Positions 54,296 through 63,250 of a stretch of DNA of 64,000 nt are shown piece after piece; the stretch's first letter is position 1, and every line of letters starts with the position of its first letter. Origin of the DNA: Sphingobacterium haloxyli (GTDB taxonomy: Bacteria; Bacteroidota; Bacteroidia; Sphingobacteriales; Sphingobacteriaceae); the NCBI RefSeq assembly GCF_002980525.1, contig NZ_PVBQ01000002.1, positions 1 to 64,000 on the forward strand, written 5' to 3'. Made by a program: the position numbers and the translations under genes. Below the pieces are notes generated by a model. The model did not search any database, had not been told where the DNA came from, and saw only the letters and a list, made by a program, of their open reading frames with translations.

Positions 54296-55330
54296 CTATT
54301 TGGACGCGCATGCACGTATCACGATGTTTTCGAACGTACTCGCTTGGTCGAATAAAAAAGCTTGCTCTATAGGAATAAAATACACTGGATGTTGAGCTAT
54401 GAACGAGGACGGTAACCGTTGCATATCTTTTTCTGTCGTGATAATAACTTTTTGAGGATCGTCGATCTGTTGAAGGGTTTGGGTTATTTTATGGAGATCA
54501 CCTCTTGAGAAATGGTGATGATCGGCGAAAGACAAATGAATTATTTTTTTCAATTGGGGTTCTAAATGAGATAGCAGTGGTTGCGGTTTTGCTATACCAG
54601 TTACGACCACCGCACAGGTATCTTGAAGTTGCGCTTCGTGTAACAATAAACCATCTGTTGTCTGTAGTCTTTTGTAGGCTATTTTTGTGTAAAAAATGGG
54701 GGCGAGGGTATACTTGCGAAGTCGAGATTCTATAGAGAACCGCATTTGTGCGGAAATTTTTTTCGGACATTTAGTAATTACGATTACGTCAGCACGTTTA
54801 CACCCGAGTAGCAGTTCCCTAAAATTTCCAGTAGGTAATGGAATAACGGGGTGCTGTAACGATTCGTAGTCAAGTAACAATATTGAAAAGCTCGGACGTA
54901 ACTTCCGATGCTGGTAGGCATCGTCCAAGAGCACGGCATCAATTTGATCCTGAATTCGTTGAATGCCGTGTACGCGGTCTTCACAGACAGTGACCATCAC
55001 GTCTGGAAATTTCCGTTTTATTTGGAGGGGTTCATCTCCCACGAGCTTAGCGGAATCATGTACATCAACATATCGAAATCCTTTGGTTTTTCGTCCATAC
55101 CCCCGACTGAGAACAGCTACATTTAGGCGGGGTTTGATCAATCGGAGTACGTATTCCGTCATCGGACTTTTTCCTGTACCACCCACCGACAGGTTTCCGA
55201 TAACTATTACCGGAAAATGAAAAGAAGTACTGTTATACAGTTGGTTGTCGTAAGCCCAGTTCCGAAGTAAGACCACCGCTGCGTATAAAATACTAAACGG
55301 AAAAAGCAACCAACGGATGAACTTAATCAT
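54296..55330 (-). CDS. lpxK: Tetraacyldisaccharide 4'-kinase
   Basis: LpxK adds the 4'-phosphate to tetraacyldisaccharide 1-phosphate, giving lipid IVA. The 344-residue membrane-associated kinase has an N-terminal hydrophobic anchor (about residues 5-25), a Walker A GNLSVGGTGKSPMTEYVLRL (about 45-64) and the conserved SRGYGRKTKGF. The later LLDDAYQHRKL motif (Asp/His catalytic region) is about residue 135. Length is normal for Bacteroidota LpxK. It is the last gene of the holB-ricT-gldH-lpxK operon, overlapping gldH by 1 bp. Confidence 0.96.
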   Translation of the reverse strand: MIKFIRWLLFPFSILYAAVVLLRNWAYDNQLYNSTSFHFPVIVIGNLSVGGTGKSPMTEYVLRLIKPRLNVAVLSRGYGRKTKGFRYVDVHDSAKLVGDEPLQIKRKFPDVMVTVCEDRVHGIQRIQDQIDAVLLDDAYQHRKLRPSFSILLLDYESLQHPVIPLPTGNFRELLLGCKRADVIVITKCPKKISAQMRFSIESRLRKYTLAPIFYTKIAYKRLQTTDGLLLHEAQLQDTCAVVVTGIAKPQPLLSHLEPQLKKIIHLSFADHHHFSRGDLHKITQTLQQIDDPQKVIITTEKDMQRLPSSFIAQHPVYFIPIEQAFLFDQASTFENIVIRACASK

Positions 55331-55794
55331 TACTTTCTAACCATTTTTAACCCAATATCGGTGATATTCAATATCGGATCTTCCTGCATATTTTGCTCTA
55401 TTTCGAAAGTATAAATTCCTGTATCGGGAAAAATATAGTCTTCCTTCAAAAGCAACCTGTTTTCATATAGGTTGCCCGCGCTTTTTCCTGTCCATCTACC
55501 ATCGGTAGTCGCTAGCGTAAGCTCGTGCCTGTAGGAGGTATCCGCTAACTGCGGTCCCGTTTCATGTAATAAAAAAAACAAGTTCGCATAATCGTATTCG
55601 CCGCTATGTCTTATATAAGCCCAAATATCGTATCGGGCACTATTTTCGGTTATGTGTACTTGGAATGCTTGTTTCTCATGATGATGCCATTGTCTGTTCG
55701 GTACCGTTTTATAAACGTCATAAAAAGGTTGATTGGAACAAGCCAGCATGAGAAACAACACACTAAACCCTACAACTTTTTTATGTAGCTTCAT
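55330..55794 (-). CDS. gldH: Gliding motility lipoprotein GldH
   Basis: The 154-residue protein has a lipoprotein signal (FLMLAC, Cys19) and the GldH pattern FYDVYKTVPNRQWHHHEKQAF, then DIWAYIRHSGEYDYANLFFL and a C-terminal ILNITDIGLKMVRK. GldH supports Bacteroidota gliding and type IX secretion in Flavobacterium; homologues also occur in non-gliding Sphingobacteriaceae. It begins 1 bp after the ricT stop and is followed by lpxK with 1 bp overlap, so it is cotranscribed. Confidence 0.94.
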   Translation of the reverse strand: MKLHKKVVGFSVLFLMLACSNQPFYDVYKTVPNRQWHHHEKQAFQVHITENSARYDIWAYIRHSGEYDYANLFFLLHETGPQLADTSYRHELTLATTDGRWTGKSAGNLYENRLLLKEDYIFPDTGIYTFEIEQNMQEDPILNITDIGLKMVRK

Positions 55795-55795
55795 T

Positions 55796-57136
55796 CTAGC
55801 TATCGTCTTTATTATTATTATTTGATGTTTTATTCCTGTTTTTATTCTTGTTCCGGTTGAAGCGTCTTTTCGGCTTATTTCCGTTGGTGTTTCCTTCGTC
55901 GGAAGGAACGACTTTTTGTTTTTCGGTCGTCTCCACTTTTTTTAATGCTGCAATTTTGCTTCCGGTTGTGTTCGTCTCTTTTTTGTTTTTCGGCTTCTTC
56001 TTTCTTCTTTTCCTATTCTTTTCATCTAAACGGGTTAAGGAGTCTTGTCCCACCACATTTTCATAGTCGTAAGAGATGAGTTTTTCTGTTTCTTCTACCG
56101 GCTCCTGATGGAGCTTCAAATCCTGTGATTTTCGGCCGGCTTTATTCATTTCAGCATATTCACGCACTTTGTCTACGTCTAATGGAATCCAGCTTTCGGC
56201 GCCTGGATAAGAATACCACATGATTCTTTTGAAGATATCCGTTTTTTGCAAGAAGGCTGTGCCTGCTTCGGTATCCAAACGATCAACATTGTTAGGAATA
56301 TCTTTTAACGCATCCATATAACTGTCAAGCTCATAGTTAAGACAGCATTTTAGTTTACCGCATTGCCCGGCTAACTTAAGCGTATTTAGCGAGAGATTTT
56401 GGTATCTCGCTGCTGCGGTAGAGACCGTTTTAAAGTCTGTTAGCCATGTAGAGCAACACAACTCTCGCCCGCAGGAGCCTATACCGCCCAAACGGCTGGC
56501 CTCTTGGCGCATCCCGATCTGCCGCATTTCGATCCGTATACGGAATGCTTCTGCCATACGCTTGATGAGTTCCCGAAAATCCACTCGTCCTTCTGCTGTA
56601 TAGTAAAAGGTTGCTTTGGTTTTGTCTCCTTGATAGTCGACATCGGAAATTTTCATAGACAAACCCAGATCTAGCGCAAGCTTTCTCGCTCGGTGCATAG
56701 TCTCCCACTCCAGGTCTTTCGCCGCGTTATATTTCTGTACGTCCGCCTCTGTTGGTTTTCGGTATATTTTTTTAGCGACTGTTTCAGCCTTTACGTTATT
56801 TTTCTTTAACTGTAAACGCACCAATTCACCGGTTAGTGATACATGTCCGATATCATACCCCCCGGTGGAGGGCTCAACGACGACCATTTCACCCATTTCT
56901 AGATAATGATTGTCCGCGTTGATATAGAAATCCTTGCGTGATCCTTTAAATCGGACTTCTACAATATTGAATGGTTTATAGTTTGCCGGCAAATCCATGT
57001 CGGAAAGCCAGTCGTATACATCTAGTTTATTACATCCGCTGGTCATGCAGGAACCGTTATTTTGGCAGCCTGCAGGTGCTTTTCCGGTAGAACCACTACC
57101 GCACCCACCTCCGGATGAGCAATTGCCACATCCCAT
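55796..57136 (-). CDS. ricT: RicT/PSP1 family Fe-S cluster complex subunit
   Basis: The 446-residue protein has a Cys/Gly-rich N-terminus (about residues 3-34). The PSP1 domain follows (about 60-230), including the YYTAEGRVDFRELIKRMAEA segment. The cluster-binding cysteines are CGRELCCSTW and CGKLKCCLNYE (about 223-270). In Bacillus, RicA-RicF-RicT (YmcA-YlbF-YaaT) forms a [4Fe-4S] complex that affects RNase Y; only the RicT part is present here. The C-terminal ~80 residues are basic and Asn/Lys-rich, probably disordered. It is located between holB (11 bp) and gldH (1 bp). Confidence 0.92.
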   Translation of the reverse strand: MGCGNCSSGGGCGSGSTGKAPAGCQNNGSCMTSGCNKLDVYDWLSDMDLPANYKPFNIVEVRFKGSRKDFYINADNHYLEMGEMVVVEPSTGGYDIGHVSLTGELVRLQLKKNNVKAETVAKKIYRKPTEADVQKYNAAKDLEWETMHRARKLALDLGLSMKISDVDYQGDKTKATFYYTAEGRVDFRELIKRMAEAFRIRIEMRQIGMRQEASRLGGIGSCGRELCCSTWLTDFKTVSTAAARYQNLSLNTLKLAGQCGKLKCCLNYELDSYMDALKDIPNNVDRLDTEAGTAFLQKTDIFKRIMWYSYPGAESWIPLDVDKVREYAEMNKAGRKSQDLKLHQEPVEETEKLISYDYENVVGQDSLTRLDEKNRKRRKKKPKNKKETNTTGSKIAALKKVETTEKQKVVPSDEGNTNGNKPKRRFNRNKNKNRNKTSNNNNKDDS

Positions 57137-57147
57137 ATTCTTTCCTT

Positions 57148-58290
57148 TTATATATATTGAGTCCCTTGTGGGAACGTTTGATATTTAAATATTAAAACTA
57201 ATTGCAAAGATAAGTCTAAAAATAAAATTTTAGGATTAGCGTTACGCTCTACTTTATAATGTGTTTTTTCGAGTAAATCAATAGCGACTTCCAACTGTTC
57301 ACCTATAAAGTTATCACCAAATTTCTGGACAAAATCCAATTCTTTGCCCTGTAAAAGCACTAATTGTGAAAGGCCCGTTTGTATTAATAGAATCTGACGG
57401 AACACACTAATGGCGTAAAGTAAAAAAATTTTTTGGTTTTCACGTCCTAGTTTGGGAAAATCCTCCTCACATAAACGGATAATATGCAGCCCCGAATCGG
57501 TTACGACGAATCTTAGCCAATTGATAAGCAAATCAAAATAAGGATTAGTTTCGTCTTTTATGAGTTCTGTCGCCGTTTGTACGTTTCCGTCAGCTATGAA
57601 AGCAATTTCGCTTGCTCGCTCGTCTGCAATTGCTTTTTCTGCTGTCAAGTATTGCTTTACATCGCTATGTGAAAATTTAGGGATTTTTACCAGTTGCGTA
57701 CGCGATATGATGGTGTTCAGTATCCTATCTTGATTTTCCGATACGAGAAGAAACAGTGTTTTCTCTGGCGGTTCCTCGATCAGTTTCAATAATGCGTTTC
57801 CCTGTACATTCAGGTATTCTGGGAGCCACAAGATCAATACTTTGTATTGCGCTTCAAACGCTTTCAAACTGAGTTTTTTGATGATGTCGTGTGCCTCTGC
57901 AATGTTAATGTTTGCCTGTTTATTGCCTGCTTCTAACTGATGGCGCCAATAATCTAGCCCCATATAAGGATTATCCAGAAAAGCAGCGCGCCATTCTTCT
58001 AAATAGCTGGTGGCTACGTCTTTTTCCCCGCCCGCAAAAAACGGATAGGAAAAGTGCAGATCAGGATGAATCAATTTTTGATATTTGCGACAAGAGCTAC
58101 AGGTACCACAGCTATCGTTTTCAGATTTTTGCTCGCAGTTGATGTATTGCGCATAGGCGACCGCCAACGCCAAGCTTCCCGAACCTTCCGGACCGAGGAA
58201 TAACTGCGCGTGGCTTACCCGATTGTCTTTTACGGTTTGAGCCAGTTGGGTTTTGATTTTATGATGACCGATAATATCCTTAAACTGCAT
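57148..58290 (-). CDS. holB: DNA polymerase III subunit delta'
   Basis: The 380-residue protein is the delta' clamp-loader subunit. The Walker A position reads GPEGSGSLALAV with no Lys, as usual for delta', which does not hydrolyse ATP. Zinc cysteines appear in CGTCSSCRKY near residue 61, with another Cys slightly upstream. The LIEEPPEKTLFLLVSEN segment (about 167) and the SRT motif in IISRTQLVKIP are conserved. It is the first gene of a four-gene minus-strand operon, divergent from dnaN, whose clamp it helps load. Confidence 0.95.
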   Translation of the reverse strand: MQFKDIIGHHKIKTQLAQTVKDNRVSHAQLFLGPEGSGSLALAVAYAQYINCEQKSENDSCGTCSSCRKYQKLIHPDLHFSYPFFAGGEKDVATSYLEEWRAAFLDNPYMGLDYWRHQLEAGNKQANINIAEAHDIIKKLSLKAFEAQYKVLILWLPEYLNVQGNALLKLIEEPPEKTLFLLVSENQDRILNTIISRTQLVKIPKFSHSDVKQYLTAEKAIADERASEIAFIADGNVQTATELIKDETNPYFDLLINWLRFVVTDSGLHIIRLCEEDFPKLGRENQKIFLLYAISVFRQILLIQTGLSQLVLLQGKELDFVQKFGDNFIGEQLEVAIDLLEKTHYKVERNANPKILFLDLSLQLVLIFKYQTFPQGTQYI

Positions 58291-58306
58291 GTCTTTATAA
58301 ACGATA

Positions 58307-58314
58307 CAAAGGTA
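58307..58314 (-). promoter_or_regulatory. Candidate -7 box of the holB-ricT-gldH-lpxK operon
   Basis: On the minus strand this reads TACCTTTG, an exact TAnnTTTG match, ending 17 bp from the holB start codon. That places the transcript start within about 10 nt of the start codon, typical of Bacteroidota leaders. A weaker plus-strand candidate for dnaN (TTCTTTTG, 58370-58377, one mismatch) is in the same gap. Confidence 0.5.
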
Positions 58315-58414
58315 CTAATTAATTAATTCGCTATAAGAATTAACACGCGCTCAGTTTATAAAATATAGATTCTTTTGTGTAATATTGCATATAAAAATCT
58401 ATAAAAATCAGGAA

Positions 58415-59536
58415 ATGAGATTTATTGTATCCACTTCAATTTTATTAAAACAACTACAATCGATTAGCGGAGCTTCGAGTAGTAGCACGGTGCTGCCTAT
58501 TCTTGAGAACTTTTTGTTTGAAATTAAAGATAACTTGTTGACCATTTCGGCTACGGACTTGCAGACAAGTATGGTCACATCCTTACAAATTGAGGCGAAG
58601 GAAGAAGGCCGGGTTGCCATGCCCTCCAAAATCTTGATAGAAACATTAAAGACCCTTCCTGATCAGCCCGTAGCGTTTTCTGTGGATACCAATACGTTGG
58701 CTATTGAAATTAGTGCCGGTGACGGAAAATACAAATTGAGCGGAGAAAATGCAGATGATTTTCCAAAAATTCCGGTGGTGGATAACGTTGCTACGGTATC
58801 CTTAAATGCGTCAATTCTTTCAGAAGCCATTAATAAAACACTTTTTGCTGTAAGCAATGACGAATTGCGTCCCGCGATGTCCGGTGTGTTAGTGCAGTTA
58901 GCAGAACAAAATATCACTTTTGTATCTACTGATGCGCATAAACTTGTTCGCTATCGACGGACGGATGTAAGTTCAGAAAAGCCAACGTCTTTCATTTTAC
59001 CTAAGAAGGCATTGACGCTATTGAAATCTTCGCTCCCATCTGATGAGACGGTCGTTTCTATAGAATACAATAACACGAACGCATTTTTTCAGTTCGGCAA
59101 CATTCATTTGATATGTCGTCTTATCGATGAGCGCTACCCAGATTACGAAGCGGTGATTCCCCAGGTTAACCCAAACAAGTTGACGGTAGACCGGTTGTTA
59201 TTTTTAAACACCCTTCGTCGTGTGGTTATCTTTGCGAATAAAACCACGCATCAAGTGAGATTGAAGATTTCTGGAAGTGAACTACACATCTCGGCAGAAG
59301 ATTTAGATTTTTCGAACGAAGCGCATGAACGTTTAAATTGCCAATTTGAAGGCGAGGATATGGAAATTGGGTTTAATGCTAAATTCTTGGTGGAAATGTT
59401 GAGTAATTTAAGTTCTAGCGAAGTCGCCATTGAAATGAGTACGCCAAACAGAGCCGGATTATTGATTCCCGCTGTAAAAGAAGACAATGAAGATATTTTG
59501 ATGTTGGTGATGCCTGTTATGTTGAATAATATCTAA
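58415..59536 (+). CDS. dnaN: DNA polymerase III sliding clamp (beta subunit)
   Basis: The 373-residue clamp starts MRFIVSTSILLKQLQSISGA, the usual Bacteroidota N-terminus; an in-frame TTG at 58385 adds 10 non-conserved residues. Three clamp domains are visible: 1-120, 125-250 (VSNDELRPAMSGVLVQLAEQ, FVSTDAHKLVRYRR) and 255-373, ending in MLVMPVML, the usual clamp C-terminus. It is about 5 kb from dnaA and divergent from holB. A TTG-start DedA gene follows after 10 bp. Confidence 0.97.
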   Translation: MRFIVSTSILLKQLQSISGASSSSTVLPILENFLFEIKDNLLTISATDLQTSMVTSLQIEAKEEGRVAMPSKILIETLKTLPDQPVAFSVDTNTLAIEISAGDGKYKLSGENADDFPKIPVVDNVATVSLNASILSEAINKTLFAVSNDELRPAMSGVLVQLAEQNITFVSTDAHKLVRYRRTDVSSEKPTSFILPKKALTLLKSSLPSDETVVSIEYNNTNAFFQFGNIHLICRLIDERYPDYEAVIPQVNPNKLTVDRLLFLNTLRRVVIFANKTTHQVRLKISGSELHISAEDLDFSNEAHERLNCQFEGEDMEIGFNAKFLVEMLSNLSSSEVAIEMSTPNRAGLLIPAVKEDNEDILMLVMPVMLNNI

Positions 59537-59546
59537 ACTCGTCATT

Positions 59547-60215
59547 TTGGAAGTCGTATATTCTTTAATAGATTTTGTTCTCCATATCGATAAGCATCTT
59601 GTGGAGATCGTGAATTCATATCAGACCTGGACATACCTTATCCTATTCTTGATCATTTTTATCGAAACAGGGATAGTAATCATGCCTTTTTTACCCGGGG
59701 ATTCTCTTTTGTTCGCTGCCGGCATGTTGGCCGCACAGCCTAATGAATTGAATGTTTGGATTATGATAGCATTGCTTTTGATTGCCGCTATCGCCGGCGA
59801 TTCGATGAATTATTCTATCGGGAGGCGTTTTGGTATGGAAATAACCAGATTTAAGGTGTTCGGAAAACGTGTTGTAAAGGACGAGCAAATCGAAAAAACA
59901 CATTCTTTTTACGAAAAGTATGGTAGTAAAACGATTGTAATTGCTCGTTTTGTACCTATTGTGCGAACATTGGCTCCATTCGTAGGTGGAATAGGCAGAA
60001 TGCACTATGGGACATTCCTGACATATAACGTCGTGGGTGCTGTTTTATGGGTAGTGGGAATCACTTTAGCCGGCTATTTCTTAGGCAATATCCCCATCAT
60101 TCGGGATAATTTCTCGAAAGTGGTGTTACTTATCATTTTTCTTTCTATCCTACCGATTATCTTTGAGGTGGCCAAAGAGAAACTAAGCAACAAAAAAGTA
60201 AAAAAGGAAGCGTAA
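59547..60215 (+). CDS. DedA (VTT domain) membrane protein
   Basis: The 222-residue inner-membrane protein belongs to the DedA/SNARE-associated family. Motifs include MPFLPGDSLLFAAGMLA (about residues 46-62), GDSMNYSIGRRFG (about 86-98) and FYEKYGSKTIVIARFVPIVRTLAPFVGG-type sequence from about residue 112. DedA proteins act in membrane homeostasis, probably as lipid scramblases. It must start at TTG (59547) because no suitable ATG occurs before the conserved region. It is 10 bp downstream of dnaN and 6 bp upstream of yicC. Confidence 0.92.
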   Translation: MEVVYSLIDFVLHIDKHLVEIVNSYQTWTYLILFLIIFIETGIVIMPFLPGDSLLFAAGMLAAQPNELNVWIMIALLLIAAIAGDSMNYSIGRRFGMEITRFKVFGKRVVKDEQIEKTHSFYEKYGSKTIVIARFVPIVRTLAPFVGGIGRMHYGTFLTYNVVGAVLWVVGITLAGYFLGNIPIIRDNFSKVVLLIIFLSILPIIFEVAKEKLSNKKVKKEA

Positions 60216-60221
60216 TTACGT

Positions 60222-61097
60222 ATGATTAAATCTATGACAGGGTATGGTATTGGCAGTCATGAAAATGGCCAGGTCAAATATACCGTTGAATTAAAATCCC
60301 TGAACTCCAAGTTTCTTGAACTTAGCCTGCGTTTACCGAAGGTTGTTTCTGACCGTGAGTTGACGCTTCGAACCGAAGCCAGCAAATTGATCGAACGGGG
60401 CAAGGTAAATATTACGGTGTCCGTTGAATATGCTGACCAAACAGCGAAAGCTTCGACTATTAATGCGGCACTTTTAAAGCAGTACTATAAACAGTTAAAA
60501 GAGATCGCGCAGGAAATAGGCGAAACGAACACATCCCTTTTTGAGATAGCACTAACGATGCCAGAGGTTGTAAACGCTAGTGAGGACGCAGTAGACGAGG
60601 AAGAAGGTAAAGTGTTGATGGAGGCTTTTTATCGGGCGATAGCGCACTTTACAAAGTTTCGGCAGGATGAAGGCGAGGTTTTAAAGAAGGACCTGGAAAG
60701 CCGCGTACACCTGATTCTGTCCTATTTGTCGCAAGTAGAAGAGGTGGCAGGAAATCGTATCCCCTTAATACGGGATCGTTTGAGTCATTATTTGGATGAG
60801 GCGGTGGGAAAGGAGAATGTGGATATGAACCGTTTCGAACAAGAGATTATTTATTATATAGACAAGCTGGATGTTACGGAAGAAAAAGTTCGTTTGAAAA
60901 GTCACTGTGACTACTTTGTCCAAGCATTGAATGCAAATGATTCTAACGGGAAGAAATTGGGTTTTATTTCGCAGGAAATGGGTCGGGAGATCAACACGCT
61001 AGGATCTAAAGCGAACGACGCTAATATTCAACAGATTGTTGTCCGGATGAAAGAGGAATTGGAAAAGATAAAAGAACAGTTACTTAACGTGTTATAA
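60222..61097 (+). CDS. yicC: YicC/YloC family endoribonuclease
   Basis: This 291-residue protein has the N-terminal MIKSMTGYGIGS and VELKSLNSKFLELSLRLP segments (about residues 1-40) and the C-terminal EKVRLKSHCDYFVQAL and LGFISQEMGREINTLGSKAN motif that binds metal. YicC family members are ring-shaped endoribonucleases that affect stress-related sRNA decay. It is very commonly followed by gmk, as here with a 3-bp gap, and the two should be cotranscribed. Confidence 0.95.
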   Translation: MIKSMTGYGIGSHENGQVKYTVELKSLNSKFLELSLRLPKVVSDRELTLRTEASKLIERGKVNITVSVEYADQTAKASTINAALLKQYYKQLKEIAQEIGETNTSLFEIALTMPEVVNASEDAVDEEEGKVLMEAFYRAIAHFTKFRQDEGEVLKKDLESRVHLILSYLSQVEEVAGNRIPLIRDRLSHYLDEAVGKENVDMNRFEQEIIYYIDKLDVTEEKVRLKSHCDYFVQALNANDSNGKKLGFISQEMGREINTLGSKANDANIQQIVVRMKEELEKIKEQLLNVL

Positions 61098-61100
61098 GAG

Positions 61101-61670
61101 ATGGGAGGAAAACTGATTATATTCTCTGCTCCCTCTGGTGCGGGGAAAACGACCATTGTCAGGCGGTTGTTGTCCAATCATGCAGACAAGATTGCGTTTT
61201 CTATTTCTGCCAGTACAAGGCAGCCTAGAATGGGCGAGATAGATGGCAAAGATTACTATTTCATCTCCAAAGAGGATTTTCTGCACAAAGTAGCAAAACA
61301 CGAATTCATCGAATTTGAAGAAGTATATGCGGGAACCTTTTATGGGACATTAAAAAAAGAACTGGAGCGGATTTGGGCGCTTGGAAAATCAGTTATTTTC
61401 GATATTGATGTGGTGGGCGGTCTTCGTCTGAAATCCAAATATCCAGAAGAGGCTTTGGCAATCTTTGTGAATCCCCCGTCGTTAGAAGTGCTAAAAGAGC
61501 GTTTGAGAGGCCGAGGAACCGACGTTGAGGAAAAGCTACAAGAGCGTTTTGCCAAAGCGGAGCTCGAACTCAGCTATGCTGATAAATTTGATGTGGTGCT
61601 AAACAATTTTGATTTGGAAGCAGCCTGTGCGGAAGCTGAGGAACTGGTACTGAAGTTTTTGGAAAAATAA
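61101..61670 (+). CDS. gmk: Guanylate kinase
   Basis: Gmk phosphorylates GMP to GDP. The 189-residue protein has the P-loop SAPSGAGKTTIVRRLL at residues 9-24, the GMP-binding SASTRQPRMGEIDGKDYYF (about 35-53) and the FDIDVVGGLRLK Walker B-like segment near residue 95. The lid RGRGTDVEEKLQERFAKA is near residue 134. It lies 3 bp after yicC and 43 bp before nadD. Confidence 0.97.
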   Translation: MGGKLIIFSAPSGAGKTTIVRRLLSNHADKIAFSISASTRQPRMGEIDGKDYYFISKEDFLHKVAKHEFIEFEEVYAGTFYGTLKKELERIWALGKSVIFDIDVVGGLRLKSKYPEEALAIFVNPPSLEVLKERLRGRGTDVEEKLQERFAKAELELSYADKFDVVLNNFDLEAACAEAEELVLKFLEK

Positions 61671-61713
61671 AAAATTAATAAGGGGCCGACCTCTATGTCT
61701 GCCCAATAAGGAG

Positions 61714-62298
61714 ATGACAAACAATAAAATCGGATTATTTTTCGGTTCTTTCAATCCGATACATATCGGGCACTTGATTATTGCCAACTATATGGCTAAT
61801 TATACGAACCTTGATGAAGTCTGGTTTGTCGTTTCGCCACAGAATCCCTTCAAGGTGAAAAAGAACTTAGGCAATATGTACGACCGCTTGGAGATGGTCA
61901 ACCTTGCCATTGAGGGGGCAGAAAAGCTACGGGCATCTGATGCCGAGTTTTCTTTACCTCAACCTTCTTATACCATCGATACCCTGACTCATTTGGCCGA
62001 AAAGTACCCGACGAAAGCGTTTTCCTTAATTATGGGCGAAGATAACTTGGCCAGTTTTCATAAGTGGAAGAATGCCGATATTATCCTCCGTGATTACCAA
62101 ATCATTGTTTATCCCCGGCCAGATTATGACGGAGGAGATCTTAAAAGGCACCCTTCTGTTATTGTGACAGAGACCCCGGTTATGGAGCTGTCGTCTACGT
62201 TTGTGCGAAATGCCGTAAAAACAGGGAAGAGTGTACGGTTTTATGTACCGGATAAGGTTATTGACTTTATAGAAAAAAAGGGGCTTTATTTAAAGTAA
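61714..62298 (+). CDS. nadD: Nicotinate-nucleotide adenylyltransferase
   Basis: NadD adenylates nicotinate mononucleotide, the next-to-last step of NAD synthesis, downstream of the nadA/nadB reactions encoded at 10-13 kb. The 194-residue protein has the nucleotidyltransferase motif GLFFGSFNPIHIGHLIIANY (residues 7-26), then VVSPQNPFKVKK, LIMGEDNLASFHKWKN (about 108-123) and the C-terminal SSTFVRNAVKTGKSVRFYVP. A peculiar nested hairpin region follows its stop. Confidence 0.97.
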   Translation: MTNNKIGLFFGSFNPIHIGHLIIANYMANYTNLDEVWFVVSPQNPFKVKKNLGNMYDRLEMVNLAIEGAEKLRASDAEFSLPQPSYTIDTLTHLAEKYPTKAFSLIMGEDNLASFHKWKNADIILRDYQIIVYPRPDYDGGDLKRHPSVIVTETPVMELSSTFVRNAVKTGKSVRFYVPDKVIDFIEKKGLYLK

Positions 62299-62319
62299 GG
62301 TAAAGTCGGACTTTCAAAT

Positions 62320-62380
62320 TTTGCATATGCATTTCGAGAAAAACGCATATGCAAATTGTTATAAATGCATATGCGTTTTT
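62320..62380. repeat. Three GCATATGC palindromes forming two alternative hairpins (terminator)
   Basis: GCATATGC occurs at 62323-62330, 62345-62352 and 62367-62374, each exactly 22 bp apart. Copy 1 pairs with copy 2 (11-bp perfect arms, 14-nt loop). Copy 2 pairs with copy 3 (14-bp perfect arms AAAAACGCATATGC/GCATATGCGTTTTT, 14-nt loop). The two hairpins exclude each other. The second has A5/T5 flanks, so it can act as a terminator for both nadD (plus) and kduD (minus), which converge here. Confidence 0.8.
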
Positions 62381-62393
62381 ATAAAACCGCGAG

Positions 62394-63164
62394 TTATCTC
62401 CCCATCCAGCCGCCATCGACGGTTAGGATAGTACCATGGACATAATCCGAAGCTTTAGAAGCGAGAAATACCGCAGGACCTTTAAAGTCTTCCGGTTCGC
62501 CCCAGCGTCCGGCGGGGATACGTCCGAGGATAGAAGCCGAGCGTTCCGGATCGTCACGTAGCGCTTCGGTATTATCGGTAGCGATATAACCCGGAGCAAT
62601 AGCATTCACATTCACTCCTTTAGAAGCCCACTCATTGGCAAAAGCTTTGGTCAATGAACCAATAGCGCCTTTAGATGCAGCATATCCGGGCACAGTGATG
62701 CCGCCTTGGAATGTCAATAGCGACGCGGTGAAAACAATTTTCCCTGATCCGCGTGCAATCATATCCCTTCCGATTTCGCGGGTAAGCACAAATTGTGCAT
62801 TCTGGTTAATTTCAATGATTTGATCCCAGTATTCATCCGGATGCTCTGCGGCAGGTTTGCGTAAGATATTGCCGGCATTATTAAATAGGATATCAATAAC
62901 GGGATGGTCTTTCTTGACTTGATTGATAAATTGATACAGTGATTCGCGGTTTGCGAAATCACATTGATAAGCGTAGAACTTACGTCCGATGCTTTCTACA
63001 GATTGCGCAACCTTTGAGTTTTCTAACTCCAACGACGCGGATACGCCAATAACATCGGCGCCGGCTTCCGCAAGGGCCTCTGCCAGCGCTTTCCCGATTC
63101 CACGTTTGCAGCCTGTAACTAACGCTACTTTTCCGGATAAATCAAATGTATTTAAAACAGACAT
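62394..63164 (-). CDS. kduD: 2-dehydro-3-deoxy-D-gluconate 5-dehydrogenase (SDR)
   Basis: KduD interconverts 2,5-diketo-3-deoxygluconate and 2-keto-3-deoxygluconate in unsaturated uronate breakdown. I chose the ATG at 63164 (MSVLNTFDLSGKVALVTG, 256 residues); the frame is open to 63227 but that extension is non-conserved. Features are the NAD motif TGCKRGIGKALAEAL (about 18-32), NNAGNILR near residue 92, the catalytic YAASKGAIG (about 157), and the C-terminal DYVHGTILTVDGGWMGR. It lies downstream of kduI on the same strand, 86 bp away. Confidence 0.93.
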   Translation of the reverse strand: MSVLNTFDLSGKVALVTGCKRGIGKALAEALAEAGADVIGVSASLELENSKVAQSVESIGRKFYAYQCDFANRESLYQFINQVKKDHPVIDILFNNAGNILRKPAAEHPDEYWDQIIEINQNAQFVLTREIGRDMIARGSGKIVFTASLLTFQGGITVPGYAASKGAIGSLTKAFANEWASKGVNVNAIAPGYIATDNTEALRDDPERSASILGRIPAGRWGEPEDFKGPAVFLASKASDYVHGTILTVDGGWMGR

Positions 63165-63250
63165 TTTTTTCAAATTAAACTTTTTCAAAGACGAACGAAC
63201 GCGGTTCACTGCGACATACACGTCCACCCTATGTAATAATCAACCTCTTG

